Shown: in pieces, positions 1 to 8,854 of the stretch
How positions within the stretch are numbered: position 1 is the first letter of the stretch
Layout of the letters: each line of letters opens with the position of its first letter
DNA from: TMP-86 sp046347195
Lineage (GTDB): Bacteria; Pseudomonadota; Gammaproteobacteria; Steroidobacterales; Steroidobacteraceae
Assembly: GCA_046347195.1 (NCBI GenBank)
Contig: JAXMGQ010000005.1
Span: 87,320-151,319 of the forward strand
Direction: 5' to 3'
Length of the DNA stretch: 64,000 bases
Program-made: the position numbers and the translations under genes
The notes under the pieces: generated by a model
The model's input: only the letters and a program-made list of their open reading frames with translations
Database searches by the model: none
What the model was told of the DNA's origin: nothing

Positions 1-172
1 GGGCGAGGGCCGCTGGACTGCGCTCGAATCCATCGAGCAGGGCGTGCCCACCCCGGTGATGACACTCGCGCTGATGCTGCGCTTCGTGAGCCAGGGGAAG
101 GATGACTTCCTCGCCAAGCTCCTGGCGAAGATGCGCCAGGGCTTCGGTGGTCATCCCATCAAGTCGGTGTAG
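1..172 (+). CDS. gnd: 6-phosphogluconate dehydrogenase (decarboxylating), C-terminal end only
   Basis: Partial gene entering from the left edge; the reading frame starts at base 2 and stops with TAG at 170-172. About 56 residues remain: GEGRWTALESIEQGVP, then VMTLALMLRF and a tail ending FGGHPIKSV. The GEGRWT start followed by a helix and an FGGH tail is the C-terminal signature of the 6-phosphogluconate dehydrogenase family, the oxidative pentose-phosphate enzyme that converts 6-phosphogluconate to ribulose 5-phosphate and CO2. The tail resembles the shorter NAD-preferring GndA-like type, but cofactor preference cannot be judged from this piece. Its 3' end overlaps the 3' end of the convergent isomerase gene by about 20 bp. 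Confidence 0.85.
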   Translation, partial: GEGRWTALESIEQGVPTPVMTLALMLRFVSQGKDDFLAKLLAKMRQGFGGHPIKSV

Positions 173-1071
173 CGCCGAGGCGCCTTGCGCACGGCGATCG
201 GCACGTTGCACAACTCGATGCGGCCCGCGGGCCGTGCGAACCAGCTCTCGTGACGGTTGCGGCGTGATTCCACCAGCGCATCGAACGCCGGCGTGTCGGT
301 GCGGATCACCTGCAGATGCTCGCGCTCTGCGGCGGGCACCTTGTATTCGAGCCGGAGCTGCCGGATGAGGATGCGCTGTGAGGGTTGCTCGTAGAAGCCC
401 ATGGGCGCGCCGCCCCGTGGCAGGCCCGACAGCAGCTCGATGCCGCTGAGCACGCGCCCGACGAGCGCGACGTTGCGATCCAGGTGACGCGGCGAATGGC
501 CGATCACCACGTACAGCTCGGCGCCGCTCCCGCTGGCCGGATCATCGTCCCGTCCCACGCCCACCATGCCGTAGCAGTGCGCGAGCCAGGTCCGTCCCGA
601 GGCGGGATCGCGCGCCGCCGGGAGCCCCGCAGTGAAGCCCACCTGCGGTGCGTACACATCCCCGTCCGCCAGCCGCGTGAAGGGCAGTTCCGCGGCGATC
701 GGACGATCGAATTCCGGCTCGACGGCCGGCAGCGCGGCGGGCAGTGGATGGCGATGGTCGGCATCCCCCCACTGCGCGACATAGTTGTCCTGCACGCGCA
801 GGATCGCGAGTCCGTCGAAGTAGTGGCGCCGGACCAGCTCGAGGATGTTGCGCACGTGTCCGGGCGCGAACGCGGGCGCGAGCTCGATGACCACCCGGCC
901 TTGCGGCAGCTCCACGTAGAGCGTGTATCGGGGGTCGGTGTCGCGCCAGTCGGAAGGCCGGGTGGCGGCGAGCAGGTCGGCGTAGGACGGTGGAGCGGCA
1001 GCGCGCAACGGGCCGACGGCCAGAACAAATGCGGCGCCCAGCACCAACCGCAACGCGTTTGTGCGGTACAT
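151..1071 (-). CDS. exported cyclophilin-type peptidyl-prolyl cis-trans isomerase
   Basis: 306 aa from the ATG at 1071. This start gives a clean signal peptide (MYRTNALRLVLGAAFVLAVG, Ala-rich cleavage region near residues 22-26). An upstream in-frame extension is possible but would run into the divergent TPR gene. The mature part opens with PRYTLYVELPQGRVVIELAP and HVRNILELVRRHYFDGLA, the N-terminal strands of cyclophilins, followed by RVQDNYVAQWGD and a HCYGMVGVGR segment. It is longer than the minimal 160-190 aa cyclophilin, as in the long periplasmic subgroup. Predicted role: proline isomerisation during folding of exported proteins. Family is fairly sure; catalytic competence was not checked residue by residue. 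Confidence 0.8.
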   Translation of the reverse strand: MYRTNALRLVLGAAFVLAVGPLRAAAPPSYADLLAATRPSDWRDTDPRYTLYVELPQGRVVIELAPAFAPGHVRNILELVRRHYFDGLAILRVQDNYVAQWGDADHRHPLPAALPAVEPEFDRPIAAELPFTRLADGDVYAPQVGFTAGLPAARDPASGRTWLAHCYGMVGVGRDDDPASGSGAELYVVIGHSPRHLDRNVALVGRVLSGIELLSGLPRGGAPMGFYEQPSQRILIRQLRLEYKVPAAEREHLQVIRTDTPAFDALVESRRNRHESWFARPAGRIELCNVPIAVRKAPRRYTDLMG

Positions 1072-1096
1072 ACGAAGGACAATGGAGGTGAACGTC

Positions 1097-1798
1097 ATGT
1101 CCAAGAGTGTAGCGCGCATCCTCGGATTCTCCCTGGCCCTGTGCCTGCCATCGGCCGCCGTTCTGGCGCACGGCGGTGGCTCGATGGGCGGCCCATCCCT
1201 CGGCAGCGGCATGCCGATGGAGGAGGCATCGCCCGAGAGCCTGGCAAAGAGCGAGTACAACGCGGGATTGAGATCGGTCAAGAAGGCGAAGGAGTACGAG
1301 TCGGACGCGACTTCCGCCAGTACGCCCGAGAAGCAGGCCAGGGCGCGGGAGAAGGCCCAGAAGGCTTTCGGCAAGGCCCTGGAGCAGTTCCACGCGGCGG
1401 TGGGCCATGCGCCGAACCTGGTCGAGGCCTGGAATTACATCGGCTTCTCGAACCGTCACCTGGGCGCCTATGCCGAGTCGCTCGAGGCCTACGACAAGGC
1501 GCTGACGTTGAATCCCCGCTACTTCGAGGCCATGGAATACCGGGCCGAGGCCTACCTGGGCCTGAACCGGATCGATGAGGCCAAGTCGGCCTACATGGAC
1601 CTGTTCCGCGATGCGCGCCCGCTGTCCGATGAACTGCTGGGCGTGATGCAGTCCTGGGTCGCCGCCCGGCGCCAGGACGCGAAGGGGCTCGAGCCTGCGC
1701 AGCTCGATGCCTTCGAACAGTGGGTGGGCGAACGGACGGGCATCGCGAAGCAGACGGCCTCGCTCGCCGTGGGCGCGCCTGCCGTGAGCTGGCGATAG
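1097..1798 (+). CDS. exported tetratricopeptide-repeat protein
   Basis: 233 aa. Start chosen at ATG 1097 because GGAGGTG lies 8 bp upstream and the protein then begins with a typical signal peptide (MSKSVARILGFSLALCLPSA, cleavage after VLAHG). A Gly/Ser/Met-rich linker follows, then a Lys/Glu-rich coiled segment and two or three TPR units between about residues 95 and 170 (VEAWNYIGFSNRHLGAYAES, ALTLNPRYFEAMEYRAEAY). TPRs are protein-protein scaffolds; the partner is unknown. It is divergent from the isomerase and directly precedes a broken MauG-type peroxidase gene, so the two may once have formed a periplasmic redox pair (inference). Confidence 0.75.
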   Translation: MSKSVARILGFSLALCLPSAAVLAHGGGSMGGPSLGSGMPMEEASPESLAKSEYNAGLRSVKKAKEYESDATSASTPEKQARAREKAQKAFGKALEQFHAAVGHAPNLVEAWNYIGFSNRHLGAYAESLEAYDKALTLNPRYFEAMEYRAEAYLGLNRIDEAKSAYMDLFRDARPLSDELLGVMQSWVAARRQDAKGLEPAQLDAFEQWVGERTGIAKQTASLAVGAPAVSWR

Positions 1799-1857
1799 AC
1801 GCAGCAACCAGCGAAGTTCCAGAGGCCGCGGGTCGCGCCAGCGGCCGGCGTCGGCGG

Positions 1858-2498
1858 GTGGCCGCCCGGTGCGCGGCTATCCTGGTCATCACCGGGCTGG
1901 CCGGGGCGATGGCGGGCGCGAATACGGCAAGCGGCGAGGGCTACCACTGGAAGCTGCCGCCGGGATTCCCGCCACCGGCCGTTCCTGCCCGCAACCCGAT
2001 GAGCGAGGCCAAGGTCGAGCTGGGACAGCGGCTGTTCTTCGACCCGCGGCTGTCCGTCACGCATCGCCATGCCTGTGCGAGCTGCCACATCCCTGCGCTC
2101 GGGTACACCGACGGCCGCCTGCGCTCCGAGGGCGCCACCGGCGGCACGCTGCTGCGGCAGTCGATGACGCTGCTCAACGTGGGCTACGCGGTCAGCCTCG
2201 GCTGGACCCCGCCGGCCCGGCCGCCCTGGCCGGGCGACCACTGCCCGCTCCACTGTTCGCCGACACTGGCACCCAGGGGCGGTTCAAGGTGCCCACCCTG
2301 CGCAACCTGGTGCGCACCGCACCATACATGCACGATGGCCGCTTCGCGGACCTGACGGCGGTGCTCGGGCACTACGAGCATCCGGAACGGGACCTGCGGC
2401 CAGGAGAGGTGCTCGATTCGCGCATCCGCCGCTTCGAACTCTCCCCGGTCGAGCGGCAGGAAGTGATCGAATTCCTGCGGGCGCTGTCTGACCCGTGA
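1858..2498 (+). pseudogene. MauG/cytochrome c peroxidase-type gene with frameshift and internal deletion
   Basis: The N-terminal half reads in one frame from about the GTG at 1858: signal-like segment, YHWKLPPGFPPPAVP, VELGQRLFFDPRLS, and one heme-binding motif CASCH followed by YTDGRLRSEG. The C-terminal half reads in another frame and contains GRFKVPTLRNLVRTAPYMHD and the family's end (FELSPVERQEVIEFLRAL). Family members carry two CxxCH hemes with about 130-150 residues between these blocks. Here that middle part, including the second heme motif, is missing and the frame changes near 2195-2260. The remaining gene cannot make a diheme enzyme. Either a true pseudogene or a local assembly collapse. 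The exact start is uncertain. Confidence 0.7.
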
Positions 2499-2534
2499 GG
2501 CAGGTGCCAAATGCATGAATTTTGTGCCAATTAC

Positions 2535-2562
2535 GTGACAATGCTGGCGCTGCCGCTATACT
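2535..2562 (+). promoter_or_regulatory. sigma70-like promoter of the 2-oxoacid oxidoreductase operon
   Basis: GTGACA at 2535-2540 and TATACT at 2557-2562 are 16 bp apart, and the ATG at 2602 is 40 bp further on. Two direct copies of GTGCCAA (2504-2510 and 2524-2530), exactly 20 bp apart, lie just upstream and could bind a regulator on one helix face. The boxes are seen in the sequence; function is inferred. Confidence 0.45.
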
Positions 2563-2601
2563 TCGGCGCGACTTTTGAAGGTGCGCCCATCCAGAGGAAC
2601 C

Positions 2602-4392
2602 ATGGAGCCGACCGACACCGCGGAGCCTGATTACTTCCACAAAATCGTCGACTGCCAATGGGCCTGCCCGGCGCACACCGACGTCCCCGAGTACATCCGC
2701 CTCATCGCCCAGGGTGAATTCACCCAGGCCTACCTCGTCAACCGAAAGTCCAATGTCTTCCCGGGCATCCTGGGGCGCGTCTGCGACCGGCCCTGCGAGC
2801 CGGCCTGCCGCCGCGGCCGCATCGAGGAGAAGCCGGTCGCCATCTGCCGCTTGAAGCGGGTCGCGGCCGACCATCGCGACGAGGTCGCCGGGCTCCTGCC
2901 TCGTGCCCCGGCGCAGAAGAACGGCAAGCGCATCGCCTGCATCGGCGCGGGGCCCGCCTCGCTCACCGTGGCGAACGACCTGCTGCCGCTGGGGTACGAG
3001 GTCACCATCTTCGAGCAGTTCAGTGTCGCTGGCGGGCTGATGCGCACCAACATCCCCGCATTCCGGCTGCCGGCCAAGGTGCTGGACGAGGAGATCGGTT
3101 ACATCGTCGACATGGGCGCCGACCTGCGGCTGAACTCGCCGGTGAAGAGCATGAAGGCGCTGCTGGATTCGAAGCAGTTCGATGCGGTGTTCGTCGGCAC
3201 CGGTGCGCCCAAGGGCAAGGAACTCGAACTGCCGGGCCGGCGCGATTCCGACCGCATCCACATCGGCATCTCCTGGCTCGAGTCGGTGGCCTTCGGGCAC
3301 ATCGACAAGATCGGCGAGCGCGTGCTGATCATCGGTGTGGGCAACACCGCCATGGACTGCTGCCGCACCTCGCTCCGTCTGGGCGCGAAGGACGTGAAGG
3401 TCATGGCGCGCAAGCCCCGTGAGTTCTTCAAGGCCTCGGCCTGGGAACTCGAGGATGCCGAGCAGGAGACGGTGAAGATCGTGGTCAACCACGCGCCCAA
3501 GTCCTTCGTGGTGAAGGACGGCAAGCTCGCCGGCATGATGTTCGAGAAGCTCGAGTACGACATCGAGAATGGTGACATCAGGGCGACGCGGGTGCTGGGC
3601 GAGGAGTTCTTCCCCTGCGACGATGTCATCCTCGCCATCGGCCAGGAGAACGCCTTCCCCTGGATCGAGCGCGACATCGGCATCGAACTCGACAAATGGA
3701 ACGTGCCCAAGGTCGACAAGATCACCTTCCAGTCCACCCGTCCCGACGTTTTCTTCGGCGGCGATGCCGCCTTCGGACCCAAGAACATCATCTGGTCGGT
3801 GGAGCACGGCCACCAGGCCGCGATCTCGCTGCACAAGTTCTGCCAGGGCGAGCCGGTCGCACAGCGCCTGCCGCGCGGCGTGACCCTCGTGAGCCGCAAG
3901 ATGGGCATGCACGAGTGGTCCTACAAGAACGAGTACAACGCCGCCGAGCGCCGGCTCGTGCCGCACGTGAACCTGGTCGAGCGCTTCAAGAAGGTCGATG
4001 TCGAGGTGGAGCTGGGCTTCACCGCCGAGCAGGCCGCGCTCGAGGTGCAGCGCTGCCTCAACTGCGACGTGCAGACCGTGTTCATTGCGAAGCTGTGCAT
4101 CGAGTGCGACGCCTGCATCGACATCTGTCCGGTCGACTGCCTCACCATCACGCCGAACGGCACGGAAGTCGAGGTGCGCGCGCGGCTCAAGGCGCCGGCG
4201 ACCAACCCGCAGCAGGCACTGTACGTGTCGGCGGCTCTGCCGCAGACCGGGCGTGTGATGGTGAAGGACGAGGATGTGTGCGTGCACTGCGGCCTGTGCG
4301 CCGAGCGCTGTCCCACGGCCGCCTGGGACATGCAGAAATCCACGATCAATATCCCGCACGCGATCGATGAGGGTGCGAAATGCCGGAGCTGA
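2602..4392 (+). CDS. GltD-like FAD/NAD(P)H oxidoreductase with N- and C-terminal iron-sulfur domains
   Basis: 596 aa from ATG 2602, chosen over an upstream TTG because AGAGGA sits at 2593-2598. Order of domains: N-terminal Fe-S binding domain (CQWACPAHTDVPEYI, CDRPCEPACRRG), tandem dinucleotide-binding folds as in the glutamate synthase small subunit (ACIGAGPASLTVAND; VLIIGVGNTAMDCC; FFGGDAAFGPKNIIW), then two ferredoxin-type clusters at the C-terminus (CIECDACIDICPVDC and CVHCGLCAERCP). This architecture fits the subunit that moves electrons between NAD(P) and a thiamine-dependent 2-oxoacid oxidoreductase, comparable to PadH of phenylglyoxylate oxidoreductase. Its stop overlaps the next gene by 13 bp, indicating translational coupling. 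Direction of electron flow is not known. Confidence 0.82.
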   Translation: MEPTDTAEPDYFHKIVDCQWACPAHTDVPEYIRLIAQGEFTQAYLVNRKSNVFPGILGRVCDRPCEPACRRGRIEEKPVAICRLKRVAADHRDEVAGLLPRAPAQKNGKRIACIGAGPASLTVANDLLPLGYEVTIFEQFSVAGGLMRTNIPAFRLPAKVLDEEIGYIVDMGADLRLNSPVKSMKALLDSKQFDAVFVGTGAPKGKELELPGRRDSDRIHIGISWLESVAFGHIDKIGERVLIIGVGNTAMDCCRTSLRLGAKDVKVMARKPREFFKASAWELEDAEQETVKIVVNHAPKSFVVKDGKLAGMMFEKLEYDIENGDIRATRVLGEEFFPCDDVILAIGQENAFPWIERDIGIELDKWNVPKVDKITFQSTRPDVFFGGDAAFGPKNIIWSVEHGHQAAISLHKFCQGEPVAQRLPRGVTLVSRKMGMHEWSYKNEYNAAERRLVPHVNLVERFKKVDVEVELGFTAEQAALEVQRCLNCDVQTVFIAKLCIECDACIDICPVDCLTITPNGTEVEVRARLKAPATNPQQALYVSAALPQTGRVMVKDEDVCVHCGLCAERCPTAAWDMQKSTINIPHAIDEGAKCRS

Positions 4393-6215
4393 CCCGATCC
4401 CCCGACCGGACCAACGACTTCGCGGTGAAGTTCGCGAACGTCAACGGCACGGGTTCCGCCAGTGCCAACTCGCTCATCATGAAGGCCATCTTCCGGATGG
4501 GCATCCCGGTGACGGGCAAGAACTACTTCCCCTCCAACATCCAGGGGCTGCCCACCTGGTACGAGATCCGTGTGACGCGCGACGGCTACGCCGCGCGCTC
4601 CAGCCGCATCGACATCCTGGTGGCGATGAACGCGGAGACCTACCAGCGCGACGTGCGCGAGGTGATCTCCGGCGGCTACCTGATCTACGACTCGACCTGG
4701 CCGCGCAGCATGCTGCTGCAGCGTGAGGACATCACCGTCATCGGCGTGCCGCTGGCGAAGATGGTGAACGAGAACTTCGAGGGCGTGCGCAACCGCATCC
4801 TGCTGAAGAACATCGCCTACGCGGGCGTGCTCGCGGCGTTGCTCGATGTCGATCTGACCATCATCGATCAGCTCCTGAAGGAGTCCTACGCGAAGAAGCC
4901 CAAGCTTCTCGACTCCAACACCCGCGCGCTGCGGCTGGGCTACGACTACGCCAGGGCGAACCTGTCCTGTCCGCTGCCGCTGAAGGTGTCGCACCTGGAC
5001 AAGACCCGCGGCCACATCATGATCGATGGCAATACTGCCGCCGGCCTGGGCTGCGTGTTCGCCGGCGCGACCGTGGGCGCCTGGTACCCCATCACTCCCT
5101 CGACTTCACTGATGGATGCCTTCAAGGGCTTCTGCGAGCGCTTCCGCGTGGACCCGGAGACGGGCGAGCGCAACTACACCGTCATCCAGGCCGAGGACGA
5201 GCTCGCGGCCATCGGCATGGTGCTGGGTGCCTCCTGGAATGGCGCTCGCGCCTTCACCCCGACCAGCGGCCCGGGCATCTCGCTGATGAACGAGTTCATC
5301 GGGCTTGCCTACTATGCCGAGGTGCCGGCGGTGATCTTCGACGTGGCACGCGTCGGGCCCTCCACCGGCATGCCCACCCGCACGCAGCAATCCGACATCA
5401 AGATCTGCGCCTATGCCTCGCATGGTGACACGCGCCACGTGGTGCTGTTCCCGGCGAACCCCGAGGAATGCTTCTACATGGCGGTGCAGGCCTTTGACCT
5501 GGCCGAGCGGCTGCAGACACCGGTGTTCGTGCTCTCCGACCTCGACATCGGCATGAACGACTGGATGTGCAAGGACCTGAAGTGGGACGATGCCTACCGT
5601 CCCGACCGCGGCAAGGTGCTCACGGCCGAGGAAGTCGACAAGCTCGAGAAGTTCTACCGCTACGTCGATCGCGACGACGATGCGATCACCTACCGGACCC
5701 TGCCCGGCACGAATCCCAAGGGCGCCTACTTCACGCGCGGCTCCGGGCACAACCAGTACGGCGGCTACACCGAGGACTCGGCCGACTACCAGTTCGTGCT
5801 GGACCGGTTGAAGCGCAAGTTCACCACCGCCACCAAGTACGTGCCCAAGCCCGTGCTCATCGGCACGGGCGATCGCGAGGTGGGGATCCTGAGCGTGGGC
5901 AGCTGCGATGGCGCGGTGCGCGAGTCACTCGACATCCTCGCGCGACAGAAGATCGAGGTCGACTACCTGCGGGTGAAGGCCTTCCCGTTCCAGACGGAGG
6001 TCGAGGCCTTCCTGCGCAACCACAAGCTGGTGTTCGTGGTCGAGCAGAACCGCGATGCGCAGTTGAGGTCGCTCCTCATCAACGAGACGGCGGTGGAGAA
6101 GTCCAGGCTCGAGTCGATCCTGAGCTACTCGGGCTTCCCCATGTCGGCGGACCCCATCGTCAACGGCATCCGCGCCAAGCTCGCCGAAGCGCCGCGGCTG
6201 TCGGCCATCAAGTGA
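4380..6215 (+). CDS. korA: 2-oxoacid:acceptor oxidoreductase, fused gamma/alpha subunit
   Basis: 611 aa. Residues about 10-200 form the gamma domain (FANVNGTGSASANSLIMKAI, NYFPSNIQGLPTWYEIRV). Residues about 215-600 form the alpha, pyrimidine-binding domain (DGNTAAGLGCVFAGATVGAW, YPITPSTSLMDAF, VIQAEDELAAIGMVLGASWN). This is the KorA-like order, with gamma in front of alpha. With the beta subunit it should decarboxylate a 2-oxoacid, probably 2-oxoglutarate, to its CoA ester and pass electrons to the Fe-S flavoprotein encoded upstream. The start overlaps the upstream gene; the beta gene follows after 21 bp. Substrate is inferred from family resemblance only. Confidence 0.82.
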   Translation: MPELTRSPDRTNDFAVKFANVNGTGSASANSLIMKAIFRMGIPVTGKNYFPSNIQGLPTWYEIRVTRDGYAARSSRIDILVAMNAETYQRDVREVISGGYLIYDSTWPRSMLLQREDITVIGVPLAKMVNENFEGVRNRILLKNIAYAGVLAALLDVDLTIIDQLLKESYAKKPKLLDSNTRALRLGYDYARANLSCPLPLKVSHLDKTRGHIMIDGNTAAGLGCVFAGATVGAWYPITPSTSLMDAFKGFCERFRVDPETGERNYTVIQAEDELAAIGMVLGASWNGARAFTPTSGPGISLMNEFIGLAYYAEVPAVIFDVARVGPSTGMPTRTQQSDIKICAYASHGDTRHVVLFPANPEECFYMAVQAFDLAERLQTPVFVLSDLDIGMNDWMCKDLKWDDAYRPDRGKVLTAEEVDKLEKFYRYVDRDDDAITYRTLPGTNPKGAYFTRGSGHNQYGGYTEDSADYQFVLDRLKRKFTTATKYVPKPVLIGTGDREVGILSVGSCDGAVRESLDILARQKIEVDYLRVKAFPFQTEVEAFLRNHKLVFVVEQNRDAQLRSLLINETAVEKSRLESILSYSGFPMSADPIVNGIRAKLAEAPRLSAIK

Positions 6216-6236
6216 TCTGACCCCAAGGCACCGACC

Positions 6237-7303
6237 ATGTCCTATATCAACAAGCCCAAGGTCTCCCATCCCTCCTTGCCGGTGAACGGCCTGGGGTTGA
6301 CGCGCCGCCAGTACGAGGGCGCCATGTCGACGTTGTGCGCCGGCTGTGGCCATGACTCGGTGACCGCCTCCATCGTCGAAGCCTGCTGGGGCCTGGACAT
6401 GCGGCCCGAGCAGCTCGTGAAGCTCTCCGGCATCGGCTGTTCGTCCAAGACCACGGCATGTTCGTCTCCGGCCGCCTTGGCTTCAACTCGGTGCATGGCC
6501 GCATGCCCTCGATCGCGAGCGGCGCAGCGAGCAGCCGAACCGCAAGCACAACACCCGCATCGGCATCTCCGGTGATGGCGACTCGCTGTCGCCGGCGTGG
6601 GCCAGCTCGCGTGCACCATCCGCGCAACGTCAACATGCTGTACCCTGATCGAGAACAACGCCGTGACCGCGGCCTCACCAAGGAGCCCAGTTCTCGGCTT
6701 CCGCCGACATCGGCACCAAGGCGAAAAGGGCGATGTGAACCTCACCCGCCCATCGACCCGGTGCTGGCGCTCTCGCTCGGCACCGCTTTCGTGGCACCGC
6801 AGCCTCCAGCGACGAAGCAGCTCGTGCCGCGCTGATCCAGGCGGGCCTGAAGCTGGCAACTGCTCATCGACATCGTCGATCCTTGCGTCACCTTCGGCTG
6901 ACCACGAAGGCGCCTCACCAGGAGCTACGCAGCCACGCGCGAGCACTATCACCCCGGTCTATCAGGCCGATTTCGTGCCGCGCAGATCAGGTGGACTCGC
7001 GGAAGGTGAAACCTGCCGGAGGCGGGCTGCGACGAGGCCGTGCTGCTGCTGTGGATGCGAACTACGACCTGGTCAAGGCCGCCGCGTATCACCGCGTCGA
7101 GACCCGGCTCAAGAACCGAGTACCTGACCGGCGCCATCCCCGCATCGGCGAGTCCAACACCACCGAATTCCACCCTGAACAAGACCAGCAAGGTCCCACT
7201 GAACCAGCTTCCCCTTCGAGGAAGCTCAATCAGGGCATTGCAGCGCTGGAAGTTGCAGGCGCCGCTGTGCGCCATGAGAGGCGCAGATCGGCGCGGAGCT
7301 TCA
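6237..7303 (+). pseudogene. 2-oxoacid oxidoreductase beta subunit, first copy, disrupted by many indels
   Basis: The first ~73 codons (MSYINKPKVSHPSLPVNGLG onward) match the intact copy at 8855 with only a few changes that look synonymous. From about 6458 the sequence still aligns along its whole length to the intact copy but carries dozens of 1-3 base insertions and deletions plus substitutions, so no frame stays open. Homology continues past the stop to about 7340 and matches the stretch after the intact copy. It sits exactly where an operon beta gene belongs, 21 bp after korA. It is either a decayed tandem duplicate or low-quality sequence joining two contigs. Confidence 0.75.
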
Positions 7304-7459
7304 TCGGCACGCGTTCGACCAGCGCCGATGCAGCTGGGGCGGATTGCGATAAATCCGCTGAGCATCAATCCACGCTTTGCCCGTAACGCACTCACCGCGA
7401 TCGGCCTTTATCTCACTGGCTTCGATTGTTTCAGTTATCTTAAACTGACAGCATATATA

Positions 7460-7803
7460 GGTGACGAAGAACCCGCGATCCGACGGACGTGCTGCTCGAT
7501 CTCGACGGGCAGGTCTTTTATCGTGGATCGACGGTGGTCATTGAGTCAAGTTCGCCGTAACACCGAGAATTTTCCAGCATCGCCGGATAAGCCCCACGGG
7601 ATCGGTACTCATTGACGCTGCATGGTCCTGATGGTGATCGCCTCAACTGGTTTCGATAATGCTCGCGCACCGTGGAGCAGCGGCAAGAGACCCCCAGGAC
7701 CGCCGGCACGAACTCCGGAGAAATTGGGGCATACGAGTGAACGCGGCAACGTTATTGATGATTTTTGGTCGGTGGATTCCGTGCTAAGGAAAGAGGAGTG
7801 CTA
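7460..7803 (+). pseudogene. remnant of a TumE-like (DUF6516) toxin gene
   Basis: No continuous frame, but pieces in successive frames spell a DUF6516/TumE-type protein: VLLDLDGQVFYRGSTVVIE, then HGPDGDRLNWFDNAR, then VIDDFWSVDSVLRKEE at the end. The xxFDNA motif and the closing DDFW...VL(R/K)EE are the recognisable marks, and the following remnant is the expected antitoxin partner. At least three frame changes separate the blocks. Identification is from memory of the family, so moderate confidence. The stretch 7340-7460 between it and korB copy 1 shows nothing recognisable. Confidence 0.45.
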
Positions 7804-8195
7804 CGCACGGCGACCTTGAAGTCTGGCATCGCCAGTTATGAGGAAATGAAGGCCACGGCTTGCTCGCGATCGCTCGCAGCCTTGACGCCGTATCCAGTCG
7901 AAGCCCGAGGTGTGGTTTCACCTCGCGGAGTCATTTGCAAAGATCCTCTCGCCGTAACCGTGAACTGTTGCGGGTCATCGCGGAGCGCGCTCACCTCAAT
8001 CCGCAAGCGAACTCTTGCAGAATCTGCCGGTCAGGGCGAAGTCGAATCTGTCCATAACCCAATTGCGGACGTTGGAGCCAGTACGGTCTCGTCGTTAAAC
8101 CGCCTGACGTGGCCGCGTGGTCCCGAAAGTCATCCAGTCGCGTGGAATTGGATGTTCCGCTCGTGCCGCAGCGAAAAGCCATTGGTGAAAACTGA
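7798..8195 (+). pseudogene. remnant of a TumA-like HTH antitoxin gene
   Basis: Starts with GTG at 7798 (LRTATLKSGIASYEEMKA), then pieces in shifting frames: NRELLRVIAER, a KSNLS...LRTLE helix-turn-helix block, and a C-terminus resembling RVELDVPLVP before a stop at 8193-8195. Such small winged-HTH proteins follow TumE toxins directly, as here. A second, uninterrupted copy of only the C-terminal end lies at 11583-11699. The several indels make this copy non-functional as written. Confidence 0.45.
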
Positions 8196-8230
8196 CGCCG
8201 CTCGACAAGCTCCAGGCGCGCTGGCATGAG
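8196..8230 (+). repeat. stray copy of the korB 3' end
   Basis: About 30 bases reading LDKLQARW then a stop nearly duplicate the last codons of the intact beta gene (LEKLQARWR, 9887-9913). It lies after the antitoxin remnant and is a third copy of this 3' end besides the two full-length genes. It points to recombination or mis-joining at this spot. Confidence 0.55.
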
Positions 8231-8272
8231 ACGCACCGGGACGGCGGAAGCATCCGCTGGCTATTAATGGCT

Positions 8273-8297
8273 TTTAACGCTATTTTTAGCTGTTAAA
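8273..8297. promoter_or_regulatory. inverted repeat upstream of the XRE remnant
   Basis: TTTAAC (8273-8278) and GTTAAA (8292-8297) form an inverted repeat, with an inner GCTA/TAGC extending the symmetry. It lies 8 bp before the ATG of the XRE-type remnant in an AT-rich patch (8255-8310) unlike the GC-rich surroundings. Likely an autoregulatory operator and promoter zone (inference). Confidence 0.4.
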
Positions 8298-8305
8298 GGC
8301 TATTT

Positions 8306-8640
8306 ATGGATTTAGTAGATACCGTGGATGGCATCAAACCATCGAAGAAATGGATGGCCGCCTTGGGCGCTGGAATGAGGGCCGTGCGGCTGGATCAGGC
8401 CTTATCGACCGTAGAGCGTACCGCCCATGCGGTATCGTAGTATCGGCGCTCAAGAATCTTGAGAACGGCAGAGGCTCCACGTTGAGCTGGTTTGCAGTTC
8501 TGAAGGTCCTTGACTGGCCGTGAGGAGCGGCTGCCGACGATCGCCACGCCAATATCCATCAATCCGCTTCCCTGCAGGTCGGCTGCTCCGCGGCGCTCCG
8601 CCTCTCACGGTCTCCCGCAGGATGAATCGCGCCAGCCAGC
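8306..8640 (+). pseudogene. remnant of an XRE/HipB-like regulator gene
   Basis: From ATG 8306 the frame reads MDLVDTVDG then WMAALGAGMRAVRLDQALST. After a frame change near 8440 it continues VSALKNLENGRGSTLSWFAV and LKVLDWP, and after another change ISINPL...PRRSASHG. The SALKNLENGRGSTL block is the recognition-helix region of XRE proteins that precede hipA-type kinase genes. At least two indels break it. From about 8641 to 8854 there is at most a very short HipA-like start (RVWM, VGTFF in shifted frames) and nothing I can otherwise identify. Confidence 0.45.
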
Positions 8641-8854
8641 GTCGGTATGTGCGAGTGTGGATGTGCTGTTCATGTAGGGGCGAACGTAGGCACCTTTTTC
8701 AACTGCGGCCGGATGGCGCTGAATCCACATGAGCATCAATCCCGCCCCCAGCAACATCACCTGATCGACATCCCAGAAGGCCAGAAACAGCAGGCATCCG
8801 CATCCGGCCGCGAGAATCGACAGCGCGCCAGGTGAGGACGTCCCCACAACGGCC

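Noticed and set aside
2284..4359. Long open frame on the minus strand opposite the GltD-like gene
   Set aside because: A GC-rich antisense shadow: low-complexity, Arg/His/Asp-rich text with no domain, opposite a clear Fe-S flavoprotein.
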